Shown here: in pieces, positions 47,995 through 57,365 of the stretch
Layout of the letters: each line of letters begins with the position of its first letter
Position numbering within the stretch: the stretch's first letter is position 1
Source: Microbulbifer yueqingensis
Lineage (GTDB): Bacteria; Pseudomonadota; Gammaproteobacteria; Pseudomonadales; Cellvibrionaceae
DNA length: 64,000 nt
Direction of reading: 5' to 3'
Assembly: GCF_900100355.1 (NCBI RefSeq)
Contig: NZ_FNFH01000004.1
Coordinates: 124,001 to 188,000, forward strand
The notes under the pieces: model-generated
Told to the model about the DNA's origin: nothing
The model's database searches: none
Seen by the model: the letters and a program-made list of their open reading frames with translations, nothing else
Position numbers and translations under genes: made by a program

Positions 47995-49623
47995 TCAGGA
48001 ATCCCTGACACAGAGGCTTGCTTCCACCAGGTCTACCTCCAATACCAGTCGCCGGTGCAATTCGTCGTCGATCTGCCGTTCTATGCGCAGGCGAAAGAGC
48101 CTGTCGCGCTCGGCGGCAAGTGCGGCCAGGTGGTATTCGGTTTGGGCCCGTACCAGCGGCCGGCTGCGCTCCCCCTCGTCTTCGGTGGCAGCGAGACGGC
48201 GCCGGTAGAATCCGAGCAGGTAGCCGAGCGCCTCCTCGGCCAGATCGGAGTCGCTTGCGCCGGGCCTGATTCCCTTGCGCAATGCCTCCAGCTTCTCGAT
48301 CGCGGCCCGTGCGGCAGCCTGGCGGGCCGCCCGCTCGTCGCCGATCTCTCCCAGCCGGGGAGCTGCTCGCAGCTGGCGGACCAGGCCCGGCAGCGTGAAA
48401 CTGCCCAGCAAAAGGGAGGCCAGTATGACTCCCATCGCGATCACTATCGCCAGGTGCCGCTCCGGGAAGGCAGTTCCGTCCGGCAGCAGGATCGGCAGCG
48501 ACAGGACGCCCGCCAGGGTAACCGCGCCGCGGACGCCGGCCAGCGCGGTAACCGTCACCAACAGCAGGCGCTCTCTCAGGCTGGTTATCTCGCGGCTCAT
48601 ACGGGAGAGGTAGAGCGACGCCCAGACCCATACGAAACGCAGCAATACCAGCACCGCAGTAATTGCCATTACGTAGAGCAGGAGCGTCCAGTTGCCGGCT
48701 ATTGCACTGTGCCGCGCGCCATCCAGGTCCTGGCCAACAATTTGCACCAGTTGTCCGCCGAGCAGCACAAAGATGACGCCGTTCAATACATCCTGCACAG
48801 TATTCCATACCGCATCGCGCTCCATGCGCGTGGTGGCAAGTTCGGGGCCGTGAAGACTCACGTATTGCGTGGTAATTCCGGCGGTCGCGGCTGCGAGAAC
48901 GCCTGAGCCGCCGAGATGTTCCGCACCCATGTATGCGGCAAACGGTACCAGCAGGCTCACGAGGATCTGTATGCCGGGATCCTCCGCACGGAGGTGCACG
49001 AGGCCACGCAAGGTGCCGCTGCAGGCGAAGGCCACCGCGGCCCCGGTCCCCACGCCAGCCACTACCATCCAGGCAAAGCCCAGCGCGGTCTCCGACAGTG
49101 AAAAGCTGGCGGTGGCCACCGCCGCGACGGCAAAGCGGAAGATGTCGAGCGCCGCCGCGTCATTGAGCAGTGCCTCTCCCTGGAGAAGATGCCTGAGGCG
49201 CGGCGGTAATGGCGCGCTGCCACGCACGGCCGCCAGGGCGACCGGGTCCGTGGGTGCCAGTATGGCCGCAACCGCAAAGGCCATTGCCGCGGGCATCGAC
49301 GGTATGAGCCACTGCAGGAAGAGCCCCATTCCGACCACGGTGAAGAGCACCAGCCCCACGGCGAGGGTGAGGATGGGACGCAGGTCGCGGAAGAAGGCCC
49401 CCTTCGGGATCCGCCAGCCATCCAGGAACAGCAGCGGCGGGATAAACAGCAGGAAAAAAATCTCCGGGTCGAGTGGGATCCTGACTCCCAGCCCGGCGCC
49501 AAGCAGGGCGCCCACGGCGATATGCACCAGGGGCAGGGGGACGCGCGATGGCAACAGGCGGCCGATGACACCGCCCAGGGCGACAGCCGTCAGCAGTATC
49601 AGGGACATGGCGATGTAGTGCAT
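47995..49623 (-). CDS. CPA1-family Na+/H+ antiporter (YjcE-like)
   Basis: The 542-residue protein has 12-13 helices with FIPPLLFLDGWRIPKGAFFR, ILAPTDPVALAAVRG, LQGEALLNDAAALDIFRFAV and the GVRGAVTLAG motif, matching YjcE/NhaP-type exchangers. A hydrophilic C-terminal domain of about 130 residues (Arg/Glu-rich, with VRAQTEYHLAALAAERDRLF) likely forms a cytoplasmic regulatory tail. An internal ATG six codons in (MSLILLTA) is also possible. It is convergent with the KefB-like gene. Confidence 0.9.
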   Translation of the reverse strand: MHYIAMSLILLTAVALGGVIGRLLPSRVPLPLVHIAVGALLGAGLGVRIPLDPEIFFLLFIPPLLFLDGWRIPKGAFFRDLRPILTLAVGLVLFTVVGMGLFLQWLIPSMPAAMAFAVAAILAPTDPVALAAVRGSAPLPPRLRHLLQGEALLNDAAALDIFRFAVAAVATASFSLSETALGFAWMVVAGVGTGAAVAFACSGTLRGLVHLRAEDPGIQILVSLLVPFAAYMGAEHLGGSGVLAAATAGITTQYVSLHGPELATTRMERDAVWNTVQDVLNGVIFVLLGGQLVQIVGQDLDGARHSAIAGNWTLLLYVMAITAVLVLLRFVWVWASLYLSRMSREITSLRERLLLVTVTALAGVRGAVTLAGVLSLPILLPDGTAFPERHLAIVIAMGVILASLLLGSFTLPGLVRQLRAAPRLGEIGDERAARQAAARAAIEKLEALRKGIRPGASDSDLAEEALGYLLGFYRRRLAATEDEGERSRPLVRAQTEYHLAALAAERDRLFRLRIERQIDDELHRRLVLEVDLVEASLCVRDS

Positions 49624-49780
49624 CGCGGGCGCCTTTACTCCCGTGCAGGAAGGTTTTCACGCCGTCCCCCGATACCCGGCCGGAGTCAGGGGACGGGAGG
49701 CAAGCGGAGCAATAAGTCTCAAGCGAGTATAGAAAACAGTTCCAAGACTCTGCGGCAGGGTCCCCGGGTGGCAAAACGAC

Positions 49781-49804
49781 AATGGCCGCCCGAAGGCGGC
49801 CATT
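49781..49804 (-). terminator. Intrinsic terminator downstream of glmS
   Basis: AATGGCCGCC-CGAA-GGCGGCCATT is a perfect 10-bp stem about 40 bases past the glmS stop. On the minus strand the following sequence, GTCGTTTT, is only moderately T-rich. Confidence 0.75.
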
Positions 49805-49841
49805 GTTAGTTGAGCCTGTGTTAGGTGAACCCCGGCCCGGC

Positions 49842-51671
49842 TCACTCCACCGTAACGGATTTCGCCAGGTTGCGCGGCTGGTCCACATCGGTGCCTTTGA
49901 GTAGCGCCACGTGGTAGGACAGCAACTGCAGCGGCACTGTGTAGAGGATGGGCGCGAGGCTGTCCGGCGCGTCGGGCACCTCAACCACCGTCACACCTGG
50001 CTCGCTGGCGAATCCCGCCCTGGGGCTGGCAAATACGAACAGCTCGCCACCGCGCGCGCGCACCTCCTGCAGGTTGGACTTCAGCTTCTCCAGCAGTTCG
50101 TTGTTGGGGGCCACCACCACTACCGGCATGTCGGCATCCACCAGCGCCAGCGGACCGTGTTTCAGCTCGCCCGCCGGGTAGGCCTCGGCGTGGATGTAGG
50201 AAATCTCCTTTAGCTTGAGCGCCCCCTCGAGTGCGATCGGGTACTCGACACCGCGGCCCAGGAACAGGGTGTGGTGTTTCTCCGCGAAGGCCTCGCTGGT
50301 GGCTTTTACCAGCTGGTCCAGGCCGGTGAAATCTTCCATCAGCTCGGGAAGCTGGTGCAGGGCACCCACCAGCTCTGCCTCTTTGTCCGCCGGCATGCCG
50401 TTGGCCTTGGCCAGGGCGATGCAGAACAGCTGCAGGGCCACCAGCTGGGTGGTGAATGCCTTGGTCGAGGCCACGCCGATCTCCGGCCCGGCCTCGGTCA
50501 TCAGCGACAGTTCCGATTCACGCACCAGCGAACTGTTGGGCACATTGCAGATGGTCATGGAAGCGAGGTAGCCCAGTTCCTTCGCCTGGCGCAGTGCCGC
50601 CAGGGTGTCGGCAGTCTCGCCGGACTGGGAGATGGTCACGAACAGGGTGCCCGGGCGCACCGCGGTCTTGCGATAGCGGATCTCGCTGGCCACCTCCACC
50701 GCGCAGGGGATGCCGGCCCAGTCCTCCAGCCAGTAGCGGGCCACCAGGCCGGCGTGATAACTGGTCCCGCAGGCGACGATCTGCACCTGTTTCACTTCGG
50801 GCAGGATTTCGTTGGCGCGCGCCCCCAGCGCCTCTGGCAGCACCGTGTGGGCACCGATGCGGCCGGCGAGGGTGGCCTTGACGACCTCCGGCTGCTCGAA
50901 GATTTCTTTCTGCATGAAATGGCGATAGCGGCCCTTGTCCGCTGCATCGTGCCCCCCGTCCAGCTTGTGCACCGGGCGGCTGACCTCCTCTCCATGCTGG
51001 TCGAAGACCGCAATGCCCTCCAGCGAAACCTGGGCCACGTCGCCTTCTTCCAGGAAGACAAAGCGATCGGTGACCTGGCGCAGCGCCATGGGATCGGAGG
51101 CGATAAAGTTTTCCTCGATGCCGACGCCGATCACCAGCGGGCTGCCGGAACGGGCACAGACCAGGGTCTGCGGTTCGTCGGCGCTGATCACCCCGATTGC
51201 GTAGGCCCCTTCCAGCTCAGCGGTGGCAGCGGTCACCGCTTCCAGCAGGGTCATGCCCTCATTGGTGAGCGAGTGAATCAGGTGCACCACCGTCTCGGTA
51301 TCGGTATCCGAGGCAAACTCGTAGCCCAGCCCAAGCAGGCGCGCCCGCAGGTCGCGGTAGTTCTCGATGATGCCGTTGTGCACCAGCGCGATCTGGCCGG
51401 AAACGTGCGGGTGGGAGTTGTGGTCGGATGGCACCCCATGGGTGGCCCAGCGGGTGTGGGCAATACCGAGGCGGCCCGCGGCCGGATTGTCATGCAGGCG
51501 CGCCTCCAGGTCGGCCACCTTGCCCTGGCTCTTGCGCAGCTGCAGCTGCTGTTCGCCGTCGACCAGGCAGACCCCGGCGGAGTCGTAGCCGCGATACTCC
51601 AGGCGCCGCAGTCCCTCCAGCAGGATTTCATTCACGTTGCGCTGCGCCAGCGCGCCGACAATGCCACACAT
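49842..51671 (-). CDS. glmS: Glutamine--fructose-6-phosphate aminotransferase GlmS
   Basis: The 609-residue enzyme, exactly E. coli length, makes glucosamine-6-phosphate for peptidoglycan and LPS. It starts [12 protein letters not shown], so the nucleophilic Cys becomes residue 1 of the mature enzyme, with [12 protein letters not shown] following in the glutaminase domain. The two SIS domains contain the isomerase signatures ([33 protein letters not shown]) and the C-terminal LAKSVTVE. The in-frame start 8 codons upstream would block Cys exposure and is rejected. An AAGAGGT ribosome site supports this start. The glmR gene lies 59 bases upstream on the same strand. Confidence 0.98.
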   Translation of the reverse strand: MCGIVGALAQRNVNEILLEGLRRLEYRGYDSAGVCLVDGEQQLQLRKSQGKVADLEARLHDNPAAGRLGIAHTRWATHGVPSDHNSHPHVSGQIALVHNGIIENYRDLRARLLGLGYEFASDTDTETVVHLIHSLTNEGMTLLEAVTAATAELEGAYAIGVISADEPQTLVCARSGSPLVIGVGIEENFIASDPMALRQVTDRFVFLEEGDVAQVSLEGIAVFDQHGEEVSRPVHKLDGGHDAADKGRYRHFMQKEIFEQPEVVKATLAGRIGAHTVLPEALGARANEILPEVKQVQIVACGTSYHAGLVARYWLEDWAGIPCAVEVASEIRYRKTAVRPGTLFVTISQSGETADTLAALRQAKELGYLASMTICNVPNSSLVRESELSLMTEAGPEIGVASTKAFTTQLVALQLFCIALAKANGMPADKEAELVGALHQLPELMEDFTGLDQLVKATSEAFAEKHHTLFLGRGVEYPIALEGALKLKEISYIHAEAYPAGELKHGPLALVDADMPVVVVAPNNELLEKLKSNLQEVRARGGELFVFASPRAGFASEPGVTVVEVPDAPDSLAPILYTVPLQLLSYHVALLKGTDVDQPRNLAKSVTVE

Positions 51672-51730
51672 ATTGACCTCTTTCTTAATCTTCATTGGGG
51701 TGTATCCCGCGGGGGCACACCCGGTTTTCT

Positions 51731-52504
51731 TTACTTGCCGTGAGTACTCACTTCCGCGCAGACCACCCGCACACCGAGCTTCTCCAAAGCCGTGCGCGCC
51801 TCATCTTCCAGGCCCTCATCACTGACCAGGGTGTGCACCTGGTCCCAGGGCAACTCCAGGTTGGGGATGCGCCGGCCGACCTTGCTGGACTCGGCCAGCA
51901 CCACCACTTCCCGAGCTACCTCCGCCATCACCCGCGACAGGCCGATCTGCTCGTTGAAAGTGCAGGTGCCCCGCTGCAGGTCGATACCGTCGGCGCCGAT
52001 AAACGCCTGGTCGAAGTCGTAACCGCGCAGGGCCTGTTCCGCCACCCGGCCCTGGAAGGCCTCGAAATGCGGATCCCAGGTGCCGCCGCTCATCAGCAGC
52101 GTGGGTTCGTTTTCCAGCTCGCGCAGCGCGTTGGCCACGTGCAGGGAATTGGTCATTACCACCAGGCCGCGCTTGTGGTTCAGCTCGGGGATCATCGCCG
52201 CGGTGGTACGCCCGTAATCGATAACGATACGGTGGTGGTCAGGGATCAGGCCGGCGGCCGCACGACCGATGGCGCGCTTTACTTCGGAGGGCGCCTCCTC
52301 CACCACCAGCTCCCGCGGTACCGGGATGGCGCCGCCGTGCCGACGCAGCAGCAGGCCGTTGTTTTCCATCGCGGTCAGGTCCTTGCGGATCGTAACCTCC
52401 GAGGTTTCGAACTTGCGCGCGAGCTGCTCGACGCTTACCTGGCCGATCTCGTTGAGGAGCGCCAGTATCTGGTGGCGCCGCTGCTGGGTGTTGCGTTTTG
52501 ACAT
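51731..52504 (-). CDS. glmR: DeoR-family regulator GlmR-like, adjacent to glmS
   Basis: The 257-residue DeoR protein has an N-terminal HTH ([20 protein letters not shown], then [20 protein letters not shown]) and a phosphosugar-binding domain ([30 protein letters not shown]). In Pseudomonas a DeoR regulator lies between glmU and glmS; the same position relative to glmS here suggests control of amino-sugar synthesis. Immediately upstream of its start lies a perfect 9-bp dyad, so autorepression is likely. The effector would be a glucosamine phosphate by analogy. Confidence 0.88.
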   Translation of the reverse strand: MSKRNTQQRRHQILALLNEIGQVSVEQLARKFETSEVTIRKDLTAMENNGLLLRRHGGAIPVPRELVVEEAPSEVKRAIGRAAAGLIPDHHRIVIDYGRTTAAMIPELNHKRGLVVMTNSLHVANALRELENEPTLLMSGGTWDPHFEAFQGRVAEQALRGYDFDQAFIGADGIDLQRGTCTFNEQIGLSRVMAEVAREVVVLAESSKVGRRIPNLELPWDQVHTLVSDEGLEDEARTALEKLGVRVVCAEVSTHGK

Positions 52505-52510
52505 GGTCGC

Positions 52511-52533
52511 TTAAGTTTCGATTTGAAACTTAA
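52511..52533. promoter_or_regulatory. Operator dyad TTAAGTTTC-N5-GAAACTTAA upstream of glmR
   Basis: Perfect 9-bp arms with a GATTT spacer end six bases before the glmR start codon. TTTCG/CGAAA-type cores are usual in DeoR-family operators, and another AACGAAAT occurs at 52542-52549. The position would block transcription of glmR and possibly glmS read-through. Confidence 0.72.
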
Positions 52534-52594
52534 CGATAGCAAAACGAAATAGGTTTGCCCACAGGAAATTTCGGGACGGGCTTTGGTCTGGGGC

Positions 52595-53794
52595 TCAGGA
52601 GGAAAGGGCTGCGACCAATGCCCCGAGAAACCGCGCCAGCTCGCCGCCGGTGACCGCGCGATGGTCGGCACTGATGGAGACAGGCAACAGCGGCCGTACA
52701 GCGGGCCGGTCACCCACGGGAACCACCCCCTGGTACACGCGCCCGGCACCGACGATCGCCACGGTGGGGGGCAGTACTACCGGTGTGGCAAAGCGGCCGC
52801 CGAGGCCGCCGAAATTGGACAACAGGATGGTCGCGCCCTGGAGGTCGTCGCGGGCGATTCCCGTCTCGCGGGCCTGGAGCTTGTACTGCTCCACCCGCGC
52901 CAGTAGTTCATCGTCGGACAGCGCGCCCACGTCTTTGAGCACCGGCACGAACAGCCCGCGGGGCGAGTCCACCGCCAGGCCTACACTGACCCGTTCCGCC
53001 GGCTCCAGCCGCTCGTCCCGGTAGAGCGCATTCAGGTTTGGCTCCACTGCGGCGGCATGGCCGATGGCGCGGAGCAGCCGCAGGGTCGGGTTGTCCGCGC
53101 CCCACCACGCGGAGACATCCACTTCATCACAGAGGGTCATGGGCGCCACCCGGTCGCGCGCCTGTGCCATGGCCTGTGCCATGGCGCGGCGTGCGGGAGA
53201 ATCCGCAGCAGTCGCCGTCTTTGACGCAACGGCTTCCGCCACCCGGGGGCTGGCTGGCGCGGCCGCCAGCCGGCGCACCTCCGCCTCGGTAAAGCGTGCC
53301 CCCTGCGGCCGCCGGCCCGCCAGGTCTACCCCGAGGCGGCGGGCCAGGGCCCGCACCGCGGGGGTTTCCCATCGCTCCGCCCGCGCTCCGGGCAACTGCT
53401 CCGTCGCCAACACCCCGGCGCCGGCCTGGATGCGCCCCACCACGGTGCCCGCATCCCCGGCAACTTTCTCTCCGGCAACTTTCTCCCCGGCAGTCTTTTC
53501 CCCACCGGCGACGGCCCCGCGCCCCTGCCCGGACGGACTTTCAGGGGCTTCTTCACCGGTGCGGGCGGCGAACCCGACCAGTGGCTGTCCCACCTCCACG
53601 GTGTCGCCCGGGGACGCGTAGAGCTTCTCCACCACCCCGCCAAAAGGCGCCGGGACCTCCACCAGGGCCTTGGCGGTCTCGACGGTAACCAGGCTCTGGT
53701 GCGTGGCGATGCTGTCGCCTTCGCTAACGTGCCATTCACGAATCACTGCGTCCGGCAGCCCCTCACCCAGGTCCGGCAGCTTGAACATCCTCAT
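52595..53794 (-). CDS. 2-oxoacid dehydrogenase E2 (dihydrolipoamide acyltransferase)
   Basis: The 399-residue E2 has one lipoyl domain with lipoylated Lys42 in VTVETAKALVEV, an Ala/Gly/Lys linker with three GEKxAG repeats, a peripheral subunit-binding domain (TPAVRALARRLGVDL), and the catalytic domain. The catalytic motif reads DHRAVTGG at 377-384: the His (378) is kept but the usual Asp (HRxxDG) is Thr382. Only one lipoyl domain is present, fewer than pyruvate E2s of many gammaproteobacteria. It is downstream of E1alpha and E1beta in one operon; no E3 gene is nearby. Confidence 0.9.
   Translation of the reverse strand: MRMFKLPDLGEGLPDAVIREWHVSEGDSIATHQSLVTVETAKALVEVPAPFGGVVEKLYASPGDTVEVGQPLVGFAARTGEEAPESPSGQGRGAVAGGEKTAGEKVAGEKVAGDAGTVVGRIQAGAGVLATEQLPGARAERWETPAVRALARRLGVDLAGRRPQGARFTEAEVRRLAAAPASPRVAEAVASKTATAADSPARRAMAQAMAQARDRVAPMTLCDEVDVSAWWGADNPTLRLLRAIGHAAAVEPNLNALYRDERLEPAERVSVGLAVDSPRGLFVPVLKDVGALSDDELLARVEQYKLQARETGIARDDLQGATILLSNFGGLGGRFATPVVLPPTVAIVGAGRVYQGVVPVGDRPAVRPLLPVSISADHRAVTGGELARFLGALVAALSS
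53457..53501. repeat. Three 15-bp tandem units in the E2 linker
   Basis: Units starting CCGGCAACTTTCTC at 53457 and 53472, and a degenerate one at 53487, encode the GEKxAG linker repeats on the minus strand. Copy-number variation by slippage would stay in frame. Confidence 0.75.
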
Positions 53795-54774
53795 GCCGGG
53801 TACTCCAGGGTGCGGCGGACTCCCGCCAGGATGCGTTCCATATCCGGGAGGTAGCAGTCCTCCAGCCGGTAATAGGGCATCACCGTGTCAAAGCCGGTCA
53901 CCCGGTGCACCGGCGCATCGAGCAGGTCGAAGGCGTACTCGTTGATCTGCGCCGCAATTTCGGCGCCGAGGCCGCAGAATCGCGCGGCCTCGTGAATGAC
54001 CACGCAGCGGCGGGTCTTCTCCAGCGAATCGATGATGGTGTGGATATCCAGGGGCTTGAGGGTGGCCGGGTCGATGACTTCCGCCTCGACGCCCTCGGCG
54101 GACAACTGCTCGGCGGCGGCGAGAGTCTCTTTCAGCGCCGCCCCCCAGGCCACCAGGGTGATGTCCGTCCCCTCGCGCAGGCGGAAGCACCGATCCAGGG
54201 GCAGCGCCTCGCCGTTATCCGGCACCTCCTGGCGCAACGCTCGATAGATCCGCTTGGGTTCGAGGAATATCACCGGGTCGGGGTCGCGAATGGCGGCCAG
54301 CAGCAGACCGTAGGCACGGCCGGGCGAGGACGGCACCACCACCCGCAACCCCGGGATATGGGCGAAGATGGCCTCGGTGCTCTCCGAGTGATGCTCCGGT
54401 GCGTGGATGCCCCCACCGTAGGGCGCACGGTAGACAAGGGGACAGGAAAGGCGGCCGCGGGTGCGGTTGCGCAGGCGTGCGGCATGGCTGAGCATCTGGT
54501 CCAGCCCGGGATAGATGAAGCCCATGAACTGGAACTCGGCAACCGGCCGCAGGCCCTGGGCCGCCATCCCCACGGCGATGCCCGCGATCATGTTTTCGGC
54601 CAGCGGGGTGTCCAGCACCCGCGCGCCACCGAACTCCGCCTGTAACCCGTCGGTGGCGCGAAATACGCCGCCGTTGACCCCCACATCCTGGCCAAACACC
54701 ACCACCCGCGGATCCTCGCGCAGTTCATACGCCAGCGCCTGGGTGACAGCCTCCACCAGGGTAATAGCGGGCAT
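53791..54774 (-). CDS. 2-oxoacid dehydrogenase E1 beta subunit
   Basis: The 327-residue transketolase-like subunit starts MPAITLVEAVTQALAYELRE and includes VFGQDVGVNGGVFRATDGLQ, DTPLAENMIAGIAVGMAAQG, YGGGIHAPEHHSESTEAIFA and the C-terminal VTGFDTVMPYYRLEDCYLPD. It pairs with the E1alpha protein to form the thiamine-diphosphate-dependent decarboxylase. Sequence resembles pyruvate and branched-chain E1beta; the specificity cannot be resolved. The start codon overlaps the E1alpha stop by one base and its stop overlaps the E2 start by four. Confidence 0.93.
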   Translation of the reverse strand: MPAITLVEAVTQALAYELREDPRVVVFGQDVGVNGGVFRATDGLQAEFGGARVLDTPLAENMIAGIAVGMAAQGLRPVAEFQFMGFIYPGLDQMLSHAARLRNRTRGRLSCPLVYRAPYGGGIHAPEHHSESTEAIFAHIPGLRVVVPSSPGRAYGLLLAAIRDPDPVIFLEPKRIYRALRQEVPDNGEALPLDRCFRLREGTDITLVAWGAALKETLAAAEQLSAEGVEAEVIDPATLKPLDIHTIIDSLEKTRRCVVIHEAARFCGLGAEIAAQINEYAFDLLDAPVHRVTGFDTVMPYYRLEDCYLPDMERILAGVRRTLEYPA

Positions 54775-55883
54775 CAACTGGCTCCCGTGGGCGGCGGCAT
54801 CGCCGCCAGTTCGTCGTACTGTTCCAGCAGCGGCTCCGGCAGCGTGGCATAGAGATGCTCGAGCATCGCCGTGGGTACCTCGGGCTCCCAATCGCGGTAT
54901 GCCAGCAGCTCGCGCTCCATGATCTCGGCCAGCTCCCGCTGCAGTTCCTCCTCGCGGGCGCTGTCCCACAGCCCGGCGTGGCCGAGGTAGCGGGCCAGGC
55001 GCAGCAGCGGCTCGCGGGCACGGGCCGCCTCGAGTTCGTCGGGGGGACAATAGCGGGACGCATCGTCGGCGGTGGTGTGGTCACAGAGGCGGTAGCTTAC
55101 GGCCTCGATCAGCATGGGACCGCCACCCGCGCGGGCACGCTCCACCGCGTCGCTCACCGCGGCACGCACCGCGATCACATCGTTGCCATCGACCTGGAGG
55201 CTGTTTATGCCGGCCGCGACAGCCTTCTGGGCGATGGTGCAGGCGGCGGTCTGGGCGCGGCGCGACACGGAGATGGCCCATTGATTGTTGTTGATCACGA
55301 ACACCACCGGCAGTTTCCAGGCGCCGGCCAGGTTCATTGCCTCGTAGAAGTCGCCCCTGGAACTGGCCCCGTCACCGGCGCTGGTGACGACAACCCGGGG
55401 TTCCGCACCCATGTGGCGCTGCTGGTAGGCGAGGGCGAATGCCACCCCCGCAGCGTGCAGCAACTGGGTGGCGATAGGTATGCACAGGGGGAAGTCGCCC
55501 GGTGCATGGCGAAAGTCCTGGCCGCGCTCGTATCCCCCCCAGATGGCGAGGATCTCGGCAACCTCCACCCCGCGCTCCAGCAGTGCGCCGGTTTCCCGGT
55601 AATACGGGCAATAGATATCCTGTCGCCGCAGCGCACCACCGGTACCCACACCGATCGCTTCCTGCCCAAGGCTCGACGGATAAGTGCCCAGCTGTCCGGT
55701 ACGCTGCAGTTTGACGGCATGGTCATCCACCAGGCGTGCCAGCGCCATCTGCCGGTACATTGCCTGCAGGGCATCGGGCGTGGCGAAGTCCGGCAGGGCC
55801 TGGGTGGCGCGGCCCTGTTCATCAAGATACTGGAGGTGCGCAATATCGAACGAGGCCACCAGGTGCATGCGGGGTTTGTGCAT
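54774..55883 (-). CDS. 2-oxoacid dehydrogenase E1 alpha subunit
   Basis: The 369-residue subunit has the thiamine-diphosphate motif GDGASSRGDFYEAMNLAGAW ending in NNNQWAIS, the RQMALARLVDDHAVKLQRTG helix and the phosphorylation-loop region YRLCDHTTADDASRY. A start at MHKPRMHLV was chosen for its AGGGA ribosome site over an ATG ten codons upstream. The E1alpha/E1beta split with single-domain E2 is the pyruvate/branched-chain type, not the homodimeric AceE type. It is the first gene of the operon, 120 bases downstream of glmU on the same strand. Confidence 0.93.
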   Translation of the reverse strand: MHKPRMHLVASFDIAHLQYLDEQGRATQALPDFATPDALQAMYRQMALARLVDDHAVKLQRTGQLGTYPSSLGQEAIGVGTGGALRRQDIYCPYYRETGALLERGVEVAEILAIWGGYERGQDFRHAPGDFPLCIPIATQLLHAAGVAFALAYQQRHMGAEPRVVVTSAGDGASSRGDFYEAMNLAGAWKLPVVFVINNNQWAISVSRRAQTAACTIAQKAVAAGINSLQVDGNDVIAVRAAVSDAVERARAGGGPMLIEAVSYRLCDHTTADDASRYCPPDELEAARAREPLLRLARYLGHAGLWDSAREEELQRELAEIMERELLAYRDWEPEVPTAMLEHLYATLPEPLLEQYDELAAMPPPTGAS

Positions 55884-56003
55884 CGGGCAATTCCCTTTCT
55901 TCCCGATGCGCAAGTGTAACGGATGGGCGAGGCGGCGCCGGCCCCGGGTGAGGGGATAGCCGCCGGATTTTTTGCGCGCCCGGCTGGCTTCGGGGCGCCG
56001 GGG

Positions 56004-57365
56004 TCAGGATTTTTTCACGGGCCGCTGCCAGCCGCTGACGTTGCGCTGCTTGCCGCGAGCCACCGCCAGCTCCTCGTCCGGCACCTCCCGGGTAATGGTG
56101 GAGCCGGCACCGACAGTGGCGCCCGCGCCGACTTTCACCGGTGCCACCAGGGAAGAATTGGAACCGATAAAGGCGCCATCGCCTATCTCCGTCAGCGATT
56201 TGTTGACGCCATCGTAGTTGCAGGTGATGGTGCCGGCGCCGATATTTACCTGCTCGCCGACCTGGGCATCGCCCACGTAGGACAGGTGGTTCACCTTGCT
56301 GCCGCGGCCGATGCGCGCTTTCTTGGTCTCCACAAAGTTGCCCACCTTGGCACCGTCTGCCAGCTCGGTACCCGGGCGCAGGCGGGCGAAGGGGCCGATG
56401 GTGCACGCTTCACCCACCTGCGCGTCCTCGATGATCGAGTTGGCCTCGACGCGGGTGCCGGCCGCCAGCCGGCAGTTCTTCAGGATGCAATTGGGGCCGA
56501 CCTGCACACCGTCGCCCAGCACCACCTCACCCTCAAACACACAGTTGATATCGATAGAGACATCGGTGCCGCAGTCCAGGCGCCCGCGCAGGTCGAAGCG
56601 CGCCGGGTCCAGCAGGGTGACGCCGGCATTCATCAGCGCCAGCGCGCGGCCGTGCTGCAGCGCCCGCTCCATCTGCGCCTGCTGCGCGCGGCTGTTCACG
56701 CCCGCCACCTCCAGCGGGTCGCTCGCGCGCACGCCGGTGACCGCGATATCCTCGCTGACGGAGCGCGCAATCACATCGGTGAGGTAGTACTCGCCCTGGG
56801 CGTTGTCACTGGAAAGCTCCGGCAGCCAGCGCGCCAGCAGTTCGGCAGGGGCGGCGAGTATGCCGGTATTCACCTCGCGGATTGCCAGGGTATCGGCGTC
56901 CGCATCCTTTTCCTCGACGATTTCCAGCACCCGTCCGGCGTCGTCGCGCACGATGCGGCCATAGCCGGCCGGGTTCGCCATCTCCACCGACAGCAGTGCC
57001 GGCCCCTTGTCGGAGGAGGACAGCAGCGACTGCAGGGTACCGGTTTTCACCAGCGGCACATCGCCGTAGAGCACCAGCACGGTGGCCCCGGGGCGGAAAT
57101 TCGGGATCGCCTGGGCAACCGCGTGGCCGGTACCCAATTGCTCGGTCTGCTCGACGAACCTCACTCCGCTGTCAGCGAAACGGGCGCGCACCAGCTCTGC
57201 GCCATGGCCGACCACTACGGTGATTTCCACGTCCCCGAGCTGCTGCGCAGTCTCGATCACCCGCCCGAGCATCGGTGTCCCCCCGATCGGGTGCAGGACC
57301 TTCGGCAGGTCGGAGCGCATACGGGTGCCCTTACCGGCGGCGAGGATAACGATATCGATGGTCAT
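56004..57365 (-). CDS. glmU: Bifunctional GlmU (GlcN-1-P acetyltransferase / UDP-GlcNAc pyrophosphorylase)
   Basis: The 453-residue enzyme makes UDP-GlcNAc. Its N-terminal uridyltransferase domain opens VILAAGKGTRMRSDLPKVLH and has YGDVPLVKT; the C-terminal left-handed beta-helix contains hexapeptide repeats (IGPFARLRPGTELADGAKVG; NIGAGTITCNYDGVNKS). The start at MTIDIVIL is preferred over an ATG 10 codons upstream. It is on the minus strand downstream of the atp genes and upstream of the E1/E2 genes, glmR and glmS, so the glmU-glmR-glmS order is kept but with three genes inserted. Confidence 0.97.
   Translation of the reverse strand: MTIDIVILAAGKGTRMRSDLPKVLHPIGGTPMLGRVIETAQQLGDVEITVVVGHGAELVRARFADSGVRFVEQTEQLGTGHAVAQAIPNFRPGATVLVLYGDVPLVKTGTLQSLLSSSDKGPALLSVEMANPAGYGRIVRDDAGRVLEIVEEKDADADTLAIREVNTGILAAPAELLARWLPELSSDNAQGEYYLTDVIARSVSEDIAVTGVRASDPLEVAGVNSRAQQAQMERALQHGRALALMNAGVTLLDPARFDLRGRLDCGTDVSIDINCVFEGEVVLGDGVQVGPNCILKNCRLAAGTRVEANSIIEDAQVGEACTIGPFARLRPGTELADGAKVGNFVETKKARIGRGSKVNHLSYVGDAQVGEQVNIGAGTITCNYDGVNKSLTEIGDGAFIGSNSSLVAPVKVGAGATVGAGSTITREVPDEELAVARGKQRNVSGWQRPVKKS

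Noticed and set aside
51672..51730. Possible glmS ribozyme or terminator between glmR and glmS
   Set aside because: Only 59 bases are available. A GGGTGT/ACACCC stem is present but lacks a T-run and the gap is far too short for a glmS ribozyme, which is also not expected in gammaproteobacteria.
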